A DNA stretch of 20,240 nucleotides from an uncultured Collinsella sp. (lineage in GTDB: Bacteria; Actinomycetota; Coriobacteriia; Coriobacteriales; Coriobacteriaceae). The position numbers were made by a program, and so were the translations under genes. The stretch's first letter is position 1. Each line of letters opens with the position of its first letter. Under the pieces are notes generated by a model. The model was not told where the DNA came from, made no database searches, and was given only the letters and a program-made list of their open reading frames with translations. Where the stretch lies: the NCBI GenBank assembly GCA_902492855.1, contig CABUMU010000027.1:1-20240 (forward strand), read 5' to 3'. Positions 1 through 6,907 of the stretch are shown here, one piece after another.

Positions 1-827
1 TGGCGCAGATCGCGGTGGTGGCTGCGGTCGAGCCGCGAGTTACTTAGGTTGTACGTGGAGAGGGCGTTGATGGCGGCCATGAGTCGCTCCTCGCGCACCT
101 CATCGGGCGGAAGGGGGAGCGTGGGCTCGGAGGTTTTGCGACGCTTGGGGGTCTGGCCGGACGGTGCCGGTGCTGGTACAAGGTCTCGTGCCGCGCGCCG
201 CAGCTCGATAAGGGCGTTGTCGAACATGACGGTTTTAGAATCACGAAGCAGCTTGGGGTCGAGCCCGTGGAACACGGCGTAGTCCTGCAACCACACGCGT
301 GCAAACCGGTCGATGCCGGGCTCAAAGGCGCGGTAGGCATCCCAAAAGGCCTTGATCTTGTTAAAACCATCGAGCGGATTATCTACGCCGATGCCGCAAA
401 TCAGCTCATAGAGATACAGAAAGGCAAAGGACGTAGACGTTTCCTCGACGGTCCCGCGGCGCACTTGGGCGCGCCAGGTAAAGTAGCCGCGCAGCTGCCG
501 GTCGCTCATGGCGTTGTAGGTGGGAAAGTACGACTTAAAGGTGCCGTTGTAGGGACAGTCGTCCTCAAAGTCGGCCATCAGCAGGCCCTGGCGGTAAAAA
601 AGCTCGGCTTCCGAAAGCCAGCGGCCCGCACCGCCCTTGGGGTCATCCTGCCAGCGCGATATCTCGCGCATTTTACGGTACTGGTCGGGGAGGAAATTCT
701 GCATCTGTCGGCCGGTTTTGAGAATCAGCTCGTCTGCGTAGATTTCGTTTGAGAAGCGGGTGGACTGATGGGTCCGGGCCTCGGCCATAATGCGCTCGAT
801 GAGCATCTTGATGTCCTGGTCGGCCAC
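1..827 (-). CDS. TerB N-terminal domain protein, 5' part only
   Basis: Reading the minus strand from a GTG at 827 gives an open frame of 275 codons that runs off the window's left edge, so the C-terminus is missing. The start is fixed by a purine-rich ribosome binding site (GGAGAGGAG) just upstream. Residues about 90-200 carry the TerB_N signature: YNGTFKSYFPTYNAMSDRQL, then GYFTWRAQVRRG, then SFAFLYLYELICGIG. From about residue 220 there is a Pro/Ala-rich basic linker, after which a TerB and/or TerB_C domain is usual in this family (inferred, not seen). TerB-type domains are linked to Ter stress-response systems, which include tellurite and phage-related responses, but the precise role of stand-alone TerB_N proteins is unclear. 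No ter gene neighbour is visible in this window. Family call is confident; function is not. Confidence 0.85.
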   Translation of the reverse strand, partial: MADQDIKMLIERIMAEARTHQSTRFSNEIYADELILKTGRQMQNFLPDQYRKMREISRWQDDPKGGAGRWLSEAELFYRQGLLMADFEDDCPYNGTFKSYFPTYNAMSDRQLRGYFTWRAQVRRGTVEETSTSFAFLYLYELICGIGVDNPLDGFNKIKAFWDAYRAFEPGIDRFARVWLQDYAVFHGLDPKLLRDSKTVMFDNALIELRRAARDLVPAPAPSGQTPKRRKTSEPTLPLPPDEVREERLMAAINALSTYNLSNSRLDRSHHRDLR

Positions 828-864
828 CGCTTCTCCTCTCCTAACGCAGCTACGGTGACCTCAT

Positions 865-873
865 ATCATAGCA
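865..873 (-). promoter_or_regulatory. Extended -10 promoter element for the TerB_N gene
   Basis: On the minus strand, TGCTATGAT matches the extended -10 consensus TGnTATAAT with one mismatch. It lies about 40 bases before the GTG start at 827, leaving room for a short leader containing the ribosome binding site. No good -35 hexamer is seen, which is typical for extended -10 promoters. Motif match only. Confidence 0.4.
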
Positions 874-915
874 CAGCATCAAACAGATGTTCGAGATACC
901 GCTGCGTTGATAGAT

Positions 916-1632
916 TTAGAACAGGAGGGCGTAGATGACGGCGATGACGACGGAGGGGAGCATATTGGCCGTGCGGAAGGTCTGAGGACGGATGAGGTTG
1001 ACGCCGACGCAGAAGATGAGCATGGAGCCTACGAGCGAAAGGCTGTCGAGGGCTGCCGTGGTCATGATGGGGGAGAGCGCGCCGGCAAACAACGTGATCG
1101 TCCCCTGGAACACGGCGACGGGCAGGGCGGAGAAAATGCAGCCGCGGCCAAGCGACGCCGTCATGGTGCAGACGATGATGCAGTCCAATGCGCCTTTCAA
1201 GGCAAGCGTTGACCAGTCACCGAGCAGACCGTCCTGGATCGATCCCACGATAGCCATGGCACCGATGCAGACGGTCAGCGATGTCGAGACAAAAGCGTTG
1301 GTGAACTCGTTATCGCCCTCACTGCCAGTCTTGCGCTTGAGCCATTCGCCAAGGTTCTCGATGGCGGCCTCCAAGTTGATGGCCTCGCCGATGAGCGAAC
1401 CGAGCGCAAATGAGACGATGAGCATGGTGGTACCGGTGGTCGCTAGCGCCTTTCCATCGATGATGAGCATCTTTTGCATGGTGCCGCCCAGGCCGATAAA
1501 CAGGACGCACAGCCCCGATGCTTTCATGAGCGTGTCTTGGATGCGCGGTGTAATGAAGCGGCCGCCCGCTAATCCCAAAAGACCGCCCGCAACTAAAAGC
1601 ACAACGTTGATGATTGTTCCCAAGCCCGGCAT
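916..1632 (-). CDS. DUF554 family integral membrane protein (YqgA/YdfK-like)
   Basis: This 238-aa protein is hydrophobic throughout, with about six or seven membrane segments. It matches the DUF554 family in length and pattern: an N-terminal PGLGTIINVVLLVAGGLLG, then LCVLFIGLGGT, then GTTMLIVSFALGSLIGE, and glycine-rich helices to the C-terminus. DUF554 proteins are probable transporters of unknown substrate. The start chosen is the ATG at 1632, preceded by AGGAGGG with good spacing. An in-frame start 23 codons upstream (1701) would add a non-hydrophobic N-terminus with no ribosome binding site, so it was rejected. It appears monocistronic: a candidate promoter lies immediately upstream, and the next gene in the same direction starts beyond an 88-bp gap. 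Substrate and role are unknown. Confidence 0.85.
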   Translation of the reverse strand: MPGLGTIINVVLLVAGGLLGLAGGRFITPRIQDTLMKASGLCVLFIGLGGTMQKMLIIDGKALATTGTTMLIVSFALGSLIGEAINLEAAIENLGEWLKRKTGSEGDNEFTNAFVSTSLTVCIGAMAIVGSIQDGLLGDWSTLALKGALDCIIVCTMTASLGRGCIFSALPVAVFQGTITLFAGALSPIMTTAALDSLSLVGSMLIFCVGVNLIRPQTFRTANMLPSVVIAVIYALLF

Positions 1633-1662
1633 GAGCCCTCCTGTATTGATGCCAACGTGGCA

Positions 1663-1671
1663 ATCGTAGCA
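1663..1671 (-). promoter_or_regulatory. Candidate extended -10 element for the DUF554 gene
   Basis: The minus strand reads TGCTACGAT here, an extended -10 match with two mismatches. It lies about 30 bases upstream of the ATG at 1632. A short inverted repeat (TGCCA-ACG-TGGCA, about 1650-1662) sits between it and the ribosome binding site. Motif match only. Confidence 0.3.
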
Positions 1672-1750
1672 GAACGAAATGCGAGGCACATCGCGACTCA
1701 TCTAATACGTTATATAAGTGGTGTTAGGAATGATGCGCAGCATTTAAGCC

Positions 1751-3181
1751 TCAGGTGGTTGTCGGGACATAGGGATAGTATTCAAAGCGCAGTGTCATAA
1801 GCCGCTGCGGGAATTCAATAGCCGCGGCGATGATATTGGCATCGCGGGCACGATCAAACCCTTCGAGTTCGATCTGATACGAGACGTCTTGCATAATGTC
1901 CAGACGCCGCCAGGCTAGGAGTGTGTCGCCATCGAATTCCAAGGTCTTGCCTCCATCTGGAGCAACGGCGTATAGACGCAGCTTGGCGGTGGTTGCAGGG
2001 TCGACAACCGTGACCTTTTTAATTTCGTTTCGAGTATTCTTGGCGCCCAACAAGGTGAGCAGTGTTGGGGCCACGACCTCGCCCGATGGCAAAAAGACGA
2101 CTTCGATGGATTCGGGAAATGCGATGATGGCCGACTTGCGGACGGGTTGATTGGCGGCGGCAACTTCGATGTTCGCAGCGTCGATGACCTCTGTGTGGTC
2201 GAGCGCGGCAAGCACGCAGCAGTTACCTTCATCGATCTCTTGAGGATCAGCAAGCCCCAGACTGTCCGCGAGTTCGGAATCGTTTGGATCGGTAGCGGGT
2301 TCATTCGGTGCTTCGAGAGAAGCTGGGACGCTGTTTGTCGGCGACGGCGTGTCGCCCGCACCTGCTTCTTTGTCCGCGCTCTCTTCTTGTATGGTTGCGT
2401 TGATGGGTTCGTCGTTTGGGGGGAGCGTCTTGGCGTCAAACGCGGAGGGGAGAATTCCGATAGCTCCGGATCCGTTCCACTCCATTTCGAGAAGCGCCGG
2501 GTCGGCAAGAATGCGTTGCCTGCTTTGCGCGTGGGAATCGATTTCAAAAGGACCTGCCTCTATCCCTCGTGTAAGGCTGAGTGATCCGGCTGGCTTCTCG
2601 AAATGAGCGTCTGTGTCTTTGGTACTGACGGCGTAGAACAGCAGGGACGCTTCTCCCGCCGCGATGGCATCGGTGCCGGCTTTGGTCAGCCGCAATGATG
2701 CCGTGAATGAGAGGGTGGGCTGCGCATCGTCTGCATTCGCGGCGGCGCAGCCCAGACATATACCGCCTCCTTTCTCAAAAAACGTACCGTCGAAGGCGAC
2801 CTTCGCTCCGTTCGCCGAGTCATCGACCGAAGCGATGTCGATGCGCAGCTCTAAATTGCATGGATCGCCATCTGCATCGAGCACAGCCGAGCGCCACGTG
2901 CAGACGGCGCACCCCGCCCGGGAGCCGTTTGCCTTGTTCGAACGATCGATATCCACGACTATCGAGCCGTCCGTATTACGACGAAGACATCCCGAGGTCG
3001 AGATTGCGGCCTGTGCGATCGAAAAACGCTTGCACGCAATGGCGCTCGATGGATTTGGTGCGGAACTTAGGGCTGCTGGTAAGGAGTCTGCCATGACGGG
3101 AGCCGCCCAAGCGGCGACAGACGTTCCGGTTGCGAGCGCGCCGCAGAGTGCGACGACGGGCAAAAGGTTCTTCGATGCCAT
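1751..3181 (-). CDS. Large secreted cysteine-rich protein of unknown function
   Basis: I do not recognise this 476-aa protein. A Sec signal peptide covers residues 1 to about 26 (hydrophobic core, ending near AWA). The mature N-terminal half (about 45-210) has seven cysteines, including two CxxC pairs (C91/C94 in GCAVC; C142/C145 in CLGC), suggesting disulfides or a bound metal. Residues about 255-310 form an acidic Pro/Ser/Glu-rich linker. A C-terminal beta-rich domain (about 350-476) follows, with a layout resembling the neighbouring 199-aa secreted protein. There is no LPXTG-like motif or C-terminal membrane helix, so it is released or held non-covalently. The ATG at 3181 is preceded by AAGGAGA. 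It starts 18 bp after the sortase-signal gene and is probably the last gene of the cluster. A secreted structural or adhesive role is inference. Confidence 0.75.
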   Translation of the reverse strand: MASKNLLPVVALCGALATGTSVAAWAAPVMADSLPAALSSAPNPSSAIACKRFSIAQAAISTSGCLRRNTDGSIVVDIDRSNKANGSRAGCAVCTWRSAVLDADGDPCNLELRIDIASVDDSANGAKVAFDGTFFEKGGGICLGCAAANADDAQPTLSFTASLRLTKAGTDAIAAGEASLLFYAVSTKDTDAHFEKPAGSLSLTRGIEAGPFEIDSHAQSRQRILADPALLEMEWNGSGAIGILPSAFDAKTLPPNDEPINATIQEESADKEAGAGDTPSPTNSVPASLEAPNEPATDPNDSELADSLGLADPQEIDEGNCCVLAALDHTEVIDAANIEVAAANQPVRKSAIIAFPESIEVVFLPSGEVVAPTLLTLLGAKNTRNEIKKVTVVDPATTAKLRLYAVAPDGGKTLEFDGDTLLAWRRLDIMQDVSYQIELEGFDRARDANIIAAAIEFPQRLMTLRFEYYPYVPTTT

Positions 3182-3199
3182 GGGGTCTCCTTAGCTAAT

Positions 3200-3481
3200 T
3201 TAGTGCGGCCTGTCCGTGTTTTGTTTCTGGCTGCGTTTGATGTGCAGACCGAGGCCGGCGGTTCCCGCGCCTGCTGCTGTGGCGCCTGCTGCCAAGAGCC
3301 ATCGTCTGTCGCCTGTCTGCGCCAACGGTTCCTCGCGGTCGCCGCGGTCGAGCTCCGAGAGGTCGACCGTCACTTGCGTGGCGGCCTGCGCCTGTTCTTG
3401 CTGGGCAAAGGCCATGGCTGGCCCAAACGCTAGGATGCTGACGGCGGCGGCCAGGGCGACGGCCTTATGCCGTGTGCGCAC
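3200..3481 (-). CDS. Minimal sortase-type surface protein with LAQTG signal
   Basis: Read from the GTG at 3481, this 93-aa protein is almost only targeting signals. It has a basic n-region and hydrophobic Sec signal peptide (about residues 1-26, ending AMAFA), about 27 mature residues, then LAQTG (about 53-57), a hydrophobic stretch and a short basic tail (KR). This is the three-part cell-wall sorting signal, with Ala in place of the usual Pro of LPXTG. The start is uncertain: GTG 3481 gives a compact signal peptide and a 17-bp overlap with the upstream gene; TTG 3511 gives 103 aa and a 47-bp overlap, with GAAGG at good distance. Overlap with the 199-aa gene upstream and the 18-bp gap downstream suggest coupled expression. 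No sortase gene is in the window, so anchoring is inferred. Confidence 0.7.
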   Translation of the reverse strand: MRTRHKAVALAAAVSILAFGPAMAFAQQEQAQAATQVTVDLSELDRGDREEPLAQTGDRRWLLAAGATAAGAGTAGLGLHIKRSQKQNTDRPH

Positions 3482-4064
3482 CGGGCTCGACCGTCCAGGT
3501 GATCGTTGCAACCTGATCGCCTTCGCCGGTTACGCGGAAGATGTCGCGCGTGACGCGGGCGACGTTTCCTCTTGTCTTGAGCTTAATTTTGTCCGTGCCG
3601 CCGGCAATGCCCTGGTAGCCCATGTCGAAGGCTGCGTTCTTGGAAAGATCGAGGCCCGTCTCCTGCATTGCGGCGCTGGCGTTTTGGAGTGCGCCGTCGG
3701 GGCCGACCTTAAAGTCGATGGAGTTCTGTGCGGTTCCGGCCTTGGCGTCGGCGGCAATGGTCCAGGTGTTCATGGCGTCGATCTTCATGTTGGTGACATG
3801 GATGCCGTAGGCCGAATGATTGTCGATGGTGGTCGCGTCTTCTGAGGGGCCCTGAAGCGTGCCGTCGGCCTTGGCGACGAAGGGAATAACCGTCGGAACT
3901 TTGAACTCAACGTTGTCGATCTCGGTCCTGACCATTACTTTCGTGGTTCCAACGCGCCCGGCTGCCATAGCTGGCGTCGGGACGGCGCCCATTGCGAGCG
4001 CGAGCGCGAGCCCTGCGCCCACGACGAGCGCTCTGGCTCCGTTCATGTTCCTGGTGATGTCCAT
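3465..4064 (-). CDS. Secreted beta-rich protein of unknown function
   Basis: This 199-aa protein has a clear Sec signal peptide (residues 1-34, ending AMA). The mature part of about 165 residues has no cysteine and no membrane anchor and looks all-beta. It contains FKVPTVIPFVAKADGTL (54-70), then an Asn-His-Ser turn and IHVTNMKI, and closes with ATITWTVEPG (186-195). This VPxxIxF...DG...N.S...I.VT...W layout resembles surface beta-sandwich subunits of Gram-positive bacteria (WxL-like or TasA-like in style), but I cannot assign a family. The ATG at 4064 follows AAAGGAA at good spacing. It sits between the membrane-anchored 169-aa protein (90-bp gap) and the LAQTG protein (overlapping). A structural subunit of a surface layer or fibre is inference. 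Confidence 0.75.
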   Translation of the reverse strand: MDITRNMNGARALVVGAGLALALAMGAVPTPAMAAGRVGTTKVMVRTEIDNVEFKVPTVIPFVAKADGTLQGPSEDATTIDNHSAYGIHVTNMKIDAMNTWTIAADAKAGTAQNSIDFKVGPDGALQNASAAMQETGLDLSKNAAFDMGYQGIAGGTDKIKLKTRGNVARVTRDIFRVTGEGDQVATITWTVEPGAHTA

Positions 4065-4154
4065 GGTCGTTCCTTTCTATTCGCCGCGGGCCGTCCCCGC
4101 GATGATTGGACGAATGCTGGTGAATTGCGTGCGGTGTCGCGTCGACCGGAAAAG

Positions 4155-4664
4155 CTAGTTCTCGGTTTGCTCAACCCGCACCTTGACACGTGTCGGATTG
4201 CCGTGGCTGTCGAGGGTCTTGGCATCGAGTGCCTGGATCTCGATGTACGCCTCGCCTTCTTTGATGTCGCCGGCGGGGCACGTCTCGATTGTCTTGCCGG
4301 TCTCGACCACACCGGATTCGTACATGGTCTCGTCGTTTTGGATGACGCGGAATCGCTGGGGAAATTTATTGTCTTGGACGTTTTGCACGTTGACGCGCAG
4401 CTTGCCGTCCTCCTGCAGCTGAGCGACCGGTGCGACCGAAATCGTCATCATGTTGTCGCGGACTATGGCGTCGAGCTCATCTTGGATTTCCTGACGCGTT
4501 TTGCCCTCGGCCGTCGTAACCGAAGCGCCCGCCTCGGGTACGGGCTGCGACTGCCAAGCGTATAGTCCTACGGCGACAAGGGCACAGACGATGGCCAAGC
4601 AGGCAACGATGAGCTTCTTGCGACGACCCAGGCCTGCAAAGTGGGGTGGCTTCTTCGCGCTCAT
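4155..4664 (-). CDS. Membrane-anchored extracytoplasmic protein of unknown function
   Basis: This 169-aa protein has a basic cytoplasmic N-terminus (GRRKK, 13-17), one strong membrane helix (18-37) and an extracytoplasmic part of about 130 residues. The latter begins with a short helical stretch (about 55-70) and continues as predicted beta strands (TISVAPVAQL, LRVNVQNVQ, RFRVIQNDE, AYIEIQALD, VKVRVEQTE). It has a single cysteine (C129), outside the membrane helix. No family recognised. The start is ATG 4664, which overlaps the stop of the upstream 98-aa gene as ATGA, implying translational coupling. A longer frame back to 5273 crosses that gene and the intergenic region and is not credible. 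It may be the membrane foot or partner of the secreted proteins encoded downstream. Confidence 0.75.
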   Translation of the reverse strand: MSAKKPPHFAGLGRRKKLIVACLAIVCALVAVGLYAWQSQPVPEAGASVTTAEGKTRQEIQDELDAIVRDNMMTISVAPVAQLQEDGKLRVNVQNVQDNKFPQRFRVIQNDETMYESGVVETGKTIETCPAGDIKEGEAYIEIQALDAKTLDSHGNPTRVKVRVEQTEN

Positions 4665-4957
4665 GCGGCATCCTTGGCGGTATAGATGCGCGCAAAGGTG
4701 GACGGGTTCGCTCCAAAGAGCATGTGAAGCATCAGGCGGCGTGAGTAGACAAGCTCGTCGAAGTCGGGAGGGAGCTCGATGTCGTGGATATGCGCGATGC
4801 GGTGGGCGAGCACCGAGAACGACTCGGGGTCGCAGATCACATCGGTGGTAACGTGGTAGACCGTCGTATCGGGGAATGCCTCTTCGTCGAAAGGCAGGAG
4901 ATGGGGATCGTCGTCGACTTCGATGGCGATGCCGTACTGGGGCCAGTAATATGCCAT
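4661..4957 (-). CDS. Small cytoplasmic protein, endonuclease-fold-like, unknown function
   Basis: This 98-aa soluble, acidic protein has no signal peptide. The ATG at 4957 is well supported by GGGAGG seven bases upstream. Residues 4-20 (YWPQYGIAIEVDDDPH) resemble the E-V-D-x-x-x-H stretch seen in DUF559/Vsr-type endonuclease-fold domains. The later VYHVTTDVICDPESFSVLAHRIA also looks like the end of such a domain. This is a loose visual similarity at low confidence. At under 100 residues it would be only the C-terminal half of such a fold, so it may be a trimmed relative rather than an active nuclease. Its stop overlaps the start of the 169-aa gene (ATGA), which makes it the first gene of the surface-protein cluster. 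Why a cytoplasmic protein leads that cluster is unexplained. Confidence 0.65.
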   Translation of the reverse strand: MAYYWPQYGIAIEVDDDPHLLPFDEEAFPDTTVYHVTTDVICDPESFSVLAHRIAHIHDIELPPDFDELVYSRRLMLHMLFGANPSTFARIYTAKDAA

Positions 4958-4978
4958 GGGAACCTCCCTGCTTCTGGG

Positions 4979-5002
4979 GCCAAAACTTCTGTCGGTTTTG
5001 GC
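4979..5002. repeat. 8-bp perfect inverted repeat upstream of the 98-aa gene
   Basis: GCCAAAAC (4979-4986) and GTTTTGGC (4995-5002) are exact reverse complements separated by 8 bases. It lies 22 bp before the ATG at 4957, just ahead of the ribosome binding site. It could be an operator or an RNA hairpin in the leader of the surface-protein cluster. No T tract follows it in either direction, so a terminator is unlikely. Confidence 0.55.
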
Positions 5003-5030
5003 TGTCGATGCCGACCGTATCAGCCGTTAC

Positions 5031-5065
5031 TTGACCAATTGCTGACCAAATGCTTGACGGATTGG
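5031..5065. promoter_or_regulatory. Phased TGACCAA direct repeats, possible operator
   Basis: TTGACCAATTGC (5031), TGACCAAATGC (5043) and a degenerate TTGACGGATTGG (5054) follow head to tail at 11-12 bp spacing, about one helical turn. Such phasing suits a protein binding along one face of the DNA. The location between two divergent operons fits a shared operator. Regulator unknown. Confidence 0.35.
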
Positions 5066-5303
5066 CGTCTCCGCAGGTAAAAGGCGGCAAAAAATACTCC
5101 AACTTTTTTCGAGCGGCAATCGCGCGGTCAGTGACGGCGGGGCCATATGTGTTAAAAGCATCGTCTGCCGAGGAAATCCAGCCGCTCGCCGAATTGCACG
5201 AACGTAAAATTCGCCAATTATGGAGACGGTCTCGAACACGTCGACGAAACGATGCGGTAACATCTCCCTGCAAACACTGTAGTTAGCTAAAGGGGGAGTT
5301 CGC

Positions 5304-6905
5304 GTGTCTGTAACCATCAAACCCTTCACCGACGAGTTCGAAGAGTATGGCCGCGATGAATCTCGCGCATCGGGCGAAGCATCGAGCATCTCGTTTCCGA
5401 CAACGGAAGACGAGGTCCGTGCCATTTTGGAAAAGCTCCATGCCGAGCGTGTCCCGGTAACGGTTCAGGGCGCCCGAACCGGCCTTGCCGCCGGTGCCGT
5501 GCCCCACGGCGGGCATATCCTCAATACTTCCCGTATGAATCGCTACTTGGGCCTTCGCCGCGATGAACAAGGCCAATTTTTGCTGCGCGTGGAGCCGGGC
5601 GTTGTGCTCTCGGAGCTGCGCAAGCAGCTGAGCAAGAAGGTGCTGCCGACCGCTGGTTGGGACCAGGCATCGCTTAAGGCCTACGATGAGTTTCAAGAGG
5701 CCCCCGAGCAGTTCTTTCCCACCGATCCCACCGAGGCGTCTGCCTGTCTGGGCGGCATGGCGGCATGTAACGCCTCCGGTGCCCGCAGCTACGCCTACGG
5801 CCCCATGCGCCCGCATATCACGGGGCTCCACGTCGCGCTGGCTGATGGCGATTTGCTTGAGCTTCAGCGCGGCGAGGCTTTTGCCCAGGGCCGCCACCTG
5901 TCGCTCGTGACGGCAGTGGGCCGTGCACTCGAGCTTAACCTTCCCGACTACACCATGCCCAAGACCAAAAATGCTTCGGGCTATTTCGTTGCTGACGATA
6001 TGGATGCCATCGAATTGTTTATCGGTGCGTGTGGCACAATCGGCGTCATCACCGAGCTCGAGATTGCCCTGCAGGCGGCGCCTGCGGTCGTTTGGGGCGT
6101 GAGCTGTTTCTTTGACAGCGAAGACAAGGCCGTGTCCTTCACCGATTCCGTGCGTCCCGTCCTGTCCCATGCGGCTGCCATCGAGTACTTCGACGCTGGC
6201 GCCCTGGATATTCTACGTCGCCAGCGCGAGCAGTCGACGGCGTTTGCCTCGCTGCCGGCGCTCGACAAAGAGGCCAAGGTCTGTGTCTACGTGGAGCTCG
6301 ACTGCGACGACGAAGTTCAGGCGACTGAGGAGCTGTATCACTTGGGGTGGGTACTGGAGCTTGCGGGTGGCCGCGACGACGCGACCTGGGTTGCGCGCAC
6401 CGAGGTCGATCGCGAATGCCAGCGGTTCTTCCGCCATGCGGTGCCAGAGAGCGTCAACATGCTCATCGACGAGCGTCGCCGCACGGATCCCGCCATCACC
6501 AAACTGGGCTCGGACATGTCGGTGCCCAATGCACGCTTGGCCGATGTCATCGCCCTTTATCGCCGCACGTTGGCCGAAAGTGGGCTTGAATCTGCCGCCT
6601 GGGGGCACATCGGTAACAGCCATCTGCATGTGAACATTCTGCCGCGCGATGCGCAGGAATACCGCCGCGGCGGAGAACTCTTTGCCCGGTGGGCTTCCGA
6701 GGTCACGGTCATGGGCGGCGCCGTCTCCGCCGAACACGGTGTCGGCAAGATCAAGGCGGGCTTCTTGGAGACGATGTACGGTCACGAGGCCATGGTCGAG
6801 TCGGCACGGCTTAAGCTCCAGCTCGATCCTGCCGGGCAGCTGGGCCGCGGTAACCTGTTTTCGGAGAAGCTCTTGGATGAGCTCGTCCAGAAAGGGGGCG
6901 CGTGA
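5304..6905 (+). CDS. FAD-binding oxidase, lactate/glycolate dehydrogenase type
   Basis: This 533-aa protein belongs to the GlcD/D-lactate dehydrogenase (PCMH-type FAD) family. The FAD-binding domain spans about residues 25-250: VQGARTGLAAGAVP (54-67) for the pyrophosphate loop and DPTEASACLGGMAACNASGARS (141-162) around the isoalloxazine. The C-terminal FAD-oxidase cap carries GNSHLHVN (437-444) and SAEHGVGKIK (475-484), the histidine motifs that bind substrate and metal in this family. The start is GTG 5304, with AGGGGGAG five bases upstream. etfB follows at once and etfA abuts that, matching the LctD-LctB-LctC set known from Acetobacterium woodii, in which Ldh hands electrons to an Etf. The substrate is probably lactate or another 2-hydroxyacid, oxidised to the 2-oxoacid in the cytoplasm. 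The exact substrate cannot be read from sequence. Confidence 0.85.
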   Translation: MSVTIKPFTDEFEEYGRDESRASGEASSISFPTTEDEVRAILEKLHAERVPVTVQGARTGLAAGAVPHGGHILNTSRMNRYLGLRRDEQGQFLLRVEPGVVLSELRKQLSKKVLPTAGWDQASLKAYDEFQEAPEQFFPTDPTEASACLGGMAACNASGARSYAYGPMRPHITGLHVALADGDLLELQRGEAFAQGRHLSLVTAVGRALELNLPDYTMPKTKNASGYFVADDMDAIELFIGACGTIGVITELEIALQAAPAVVWGVSCFFDSEDKAVSFTDSVRPVLSHAAAIEYFDAGALDILRRQREQSTAFASLPALDKEAKVCVYVELDCDDEVQATEELYHLGWVLELAGGRDDATWVARTEVDRECQRFFRHAVPESVNMLIDERRRTDPAITKLGSDMSVPNARLADVIALYRRTLAESGLESAAWGHIGNSHLHVNILPRDAQEYRRGGELFARWASEVTVMGGAVSAEHGVGKIKAGFLETMYGHEAMVESARLKLQLDPAGQLGRGNLFSEKLLDELVQKGGA

Positions 6906-6907
6906 AG

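Larger units (their letters stand above)
4958..5303. other. Divergent intergenic regulatory region (346 bp)
   Basis: I see no credible gene here. It separates the minus-strand surface-protein cluster from the plus-strand Ldh/Etf operon and must carry both promoters. It holds an 8-bp perfect inverted repeat (4979-5002) and helically spaced TGACCAA repeats (5031-5065). A possible plus-strand promoter is TTGACG at 5054 with TAAAAG 18 bases later, which would give a leader of about 220 bases. A and T tracts lie at 5089-5111. None of these is strong enough to name a regulator. Confidence 0.5.

Noticed and set aside
3465..3511. Programmed frameshift joining the 199-aa secreted protein to the LAQTG signal
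   Set aside because: The downstream frame begins with its own complete signal peptide, which would be buried inside such a fusion, and no slippery sequence is evident.
5086..5115. A- and T-tracts near 5089-5111 as a terminator
   Set aside because: No GC-rich hairpin precedes the tracts in either direction.
4155..5273. Extension of the 169-aa gene to a 372-aa protein
   Set aside because: The extra 203 residues lie over the 98-aa gene and the intergenic gap in a frame of low-complexity Arg/Ser-rich sequence. The ATGA-coupled ATG at 4664 gives a normal N-terminal anchor.
5283..6170. 295-codon minus-strand open frame opposite the FAD oxidase
   Set aside because: The plus strand has clear FAD-oxidase motifs; the minus frame has none.
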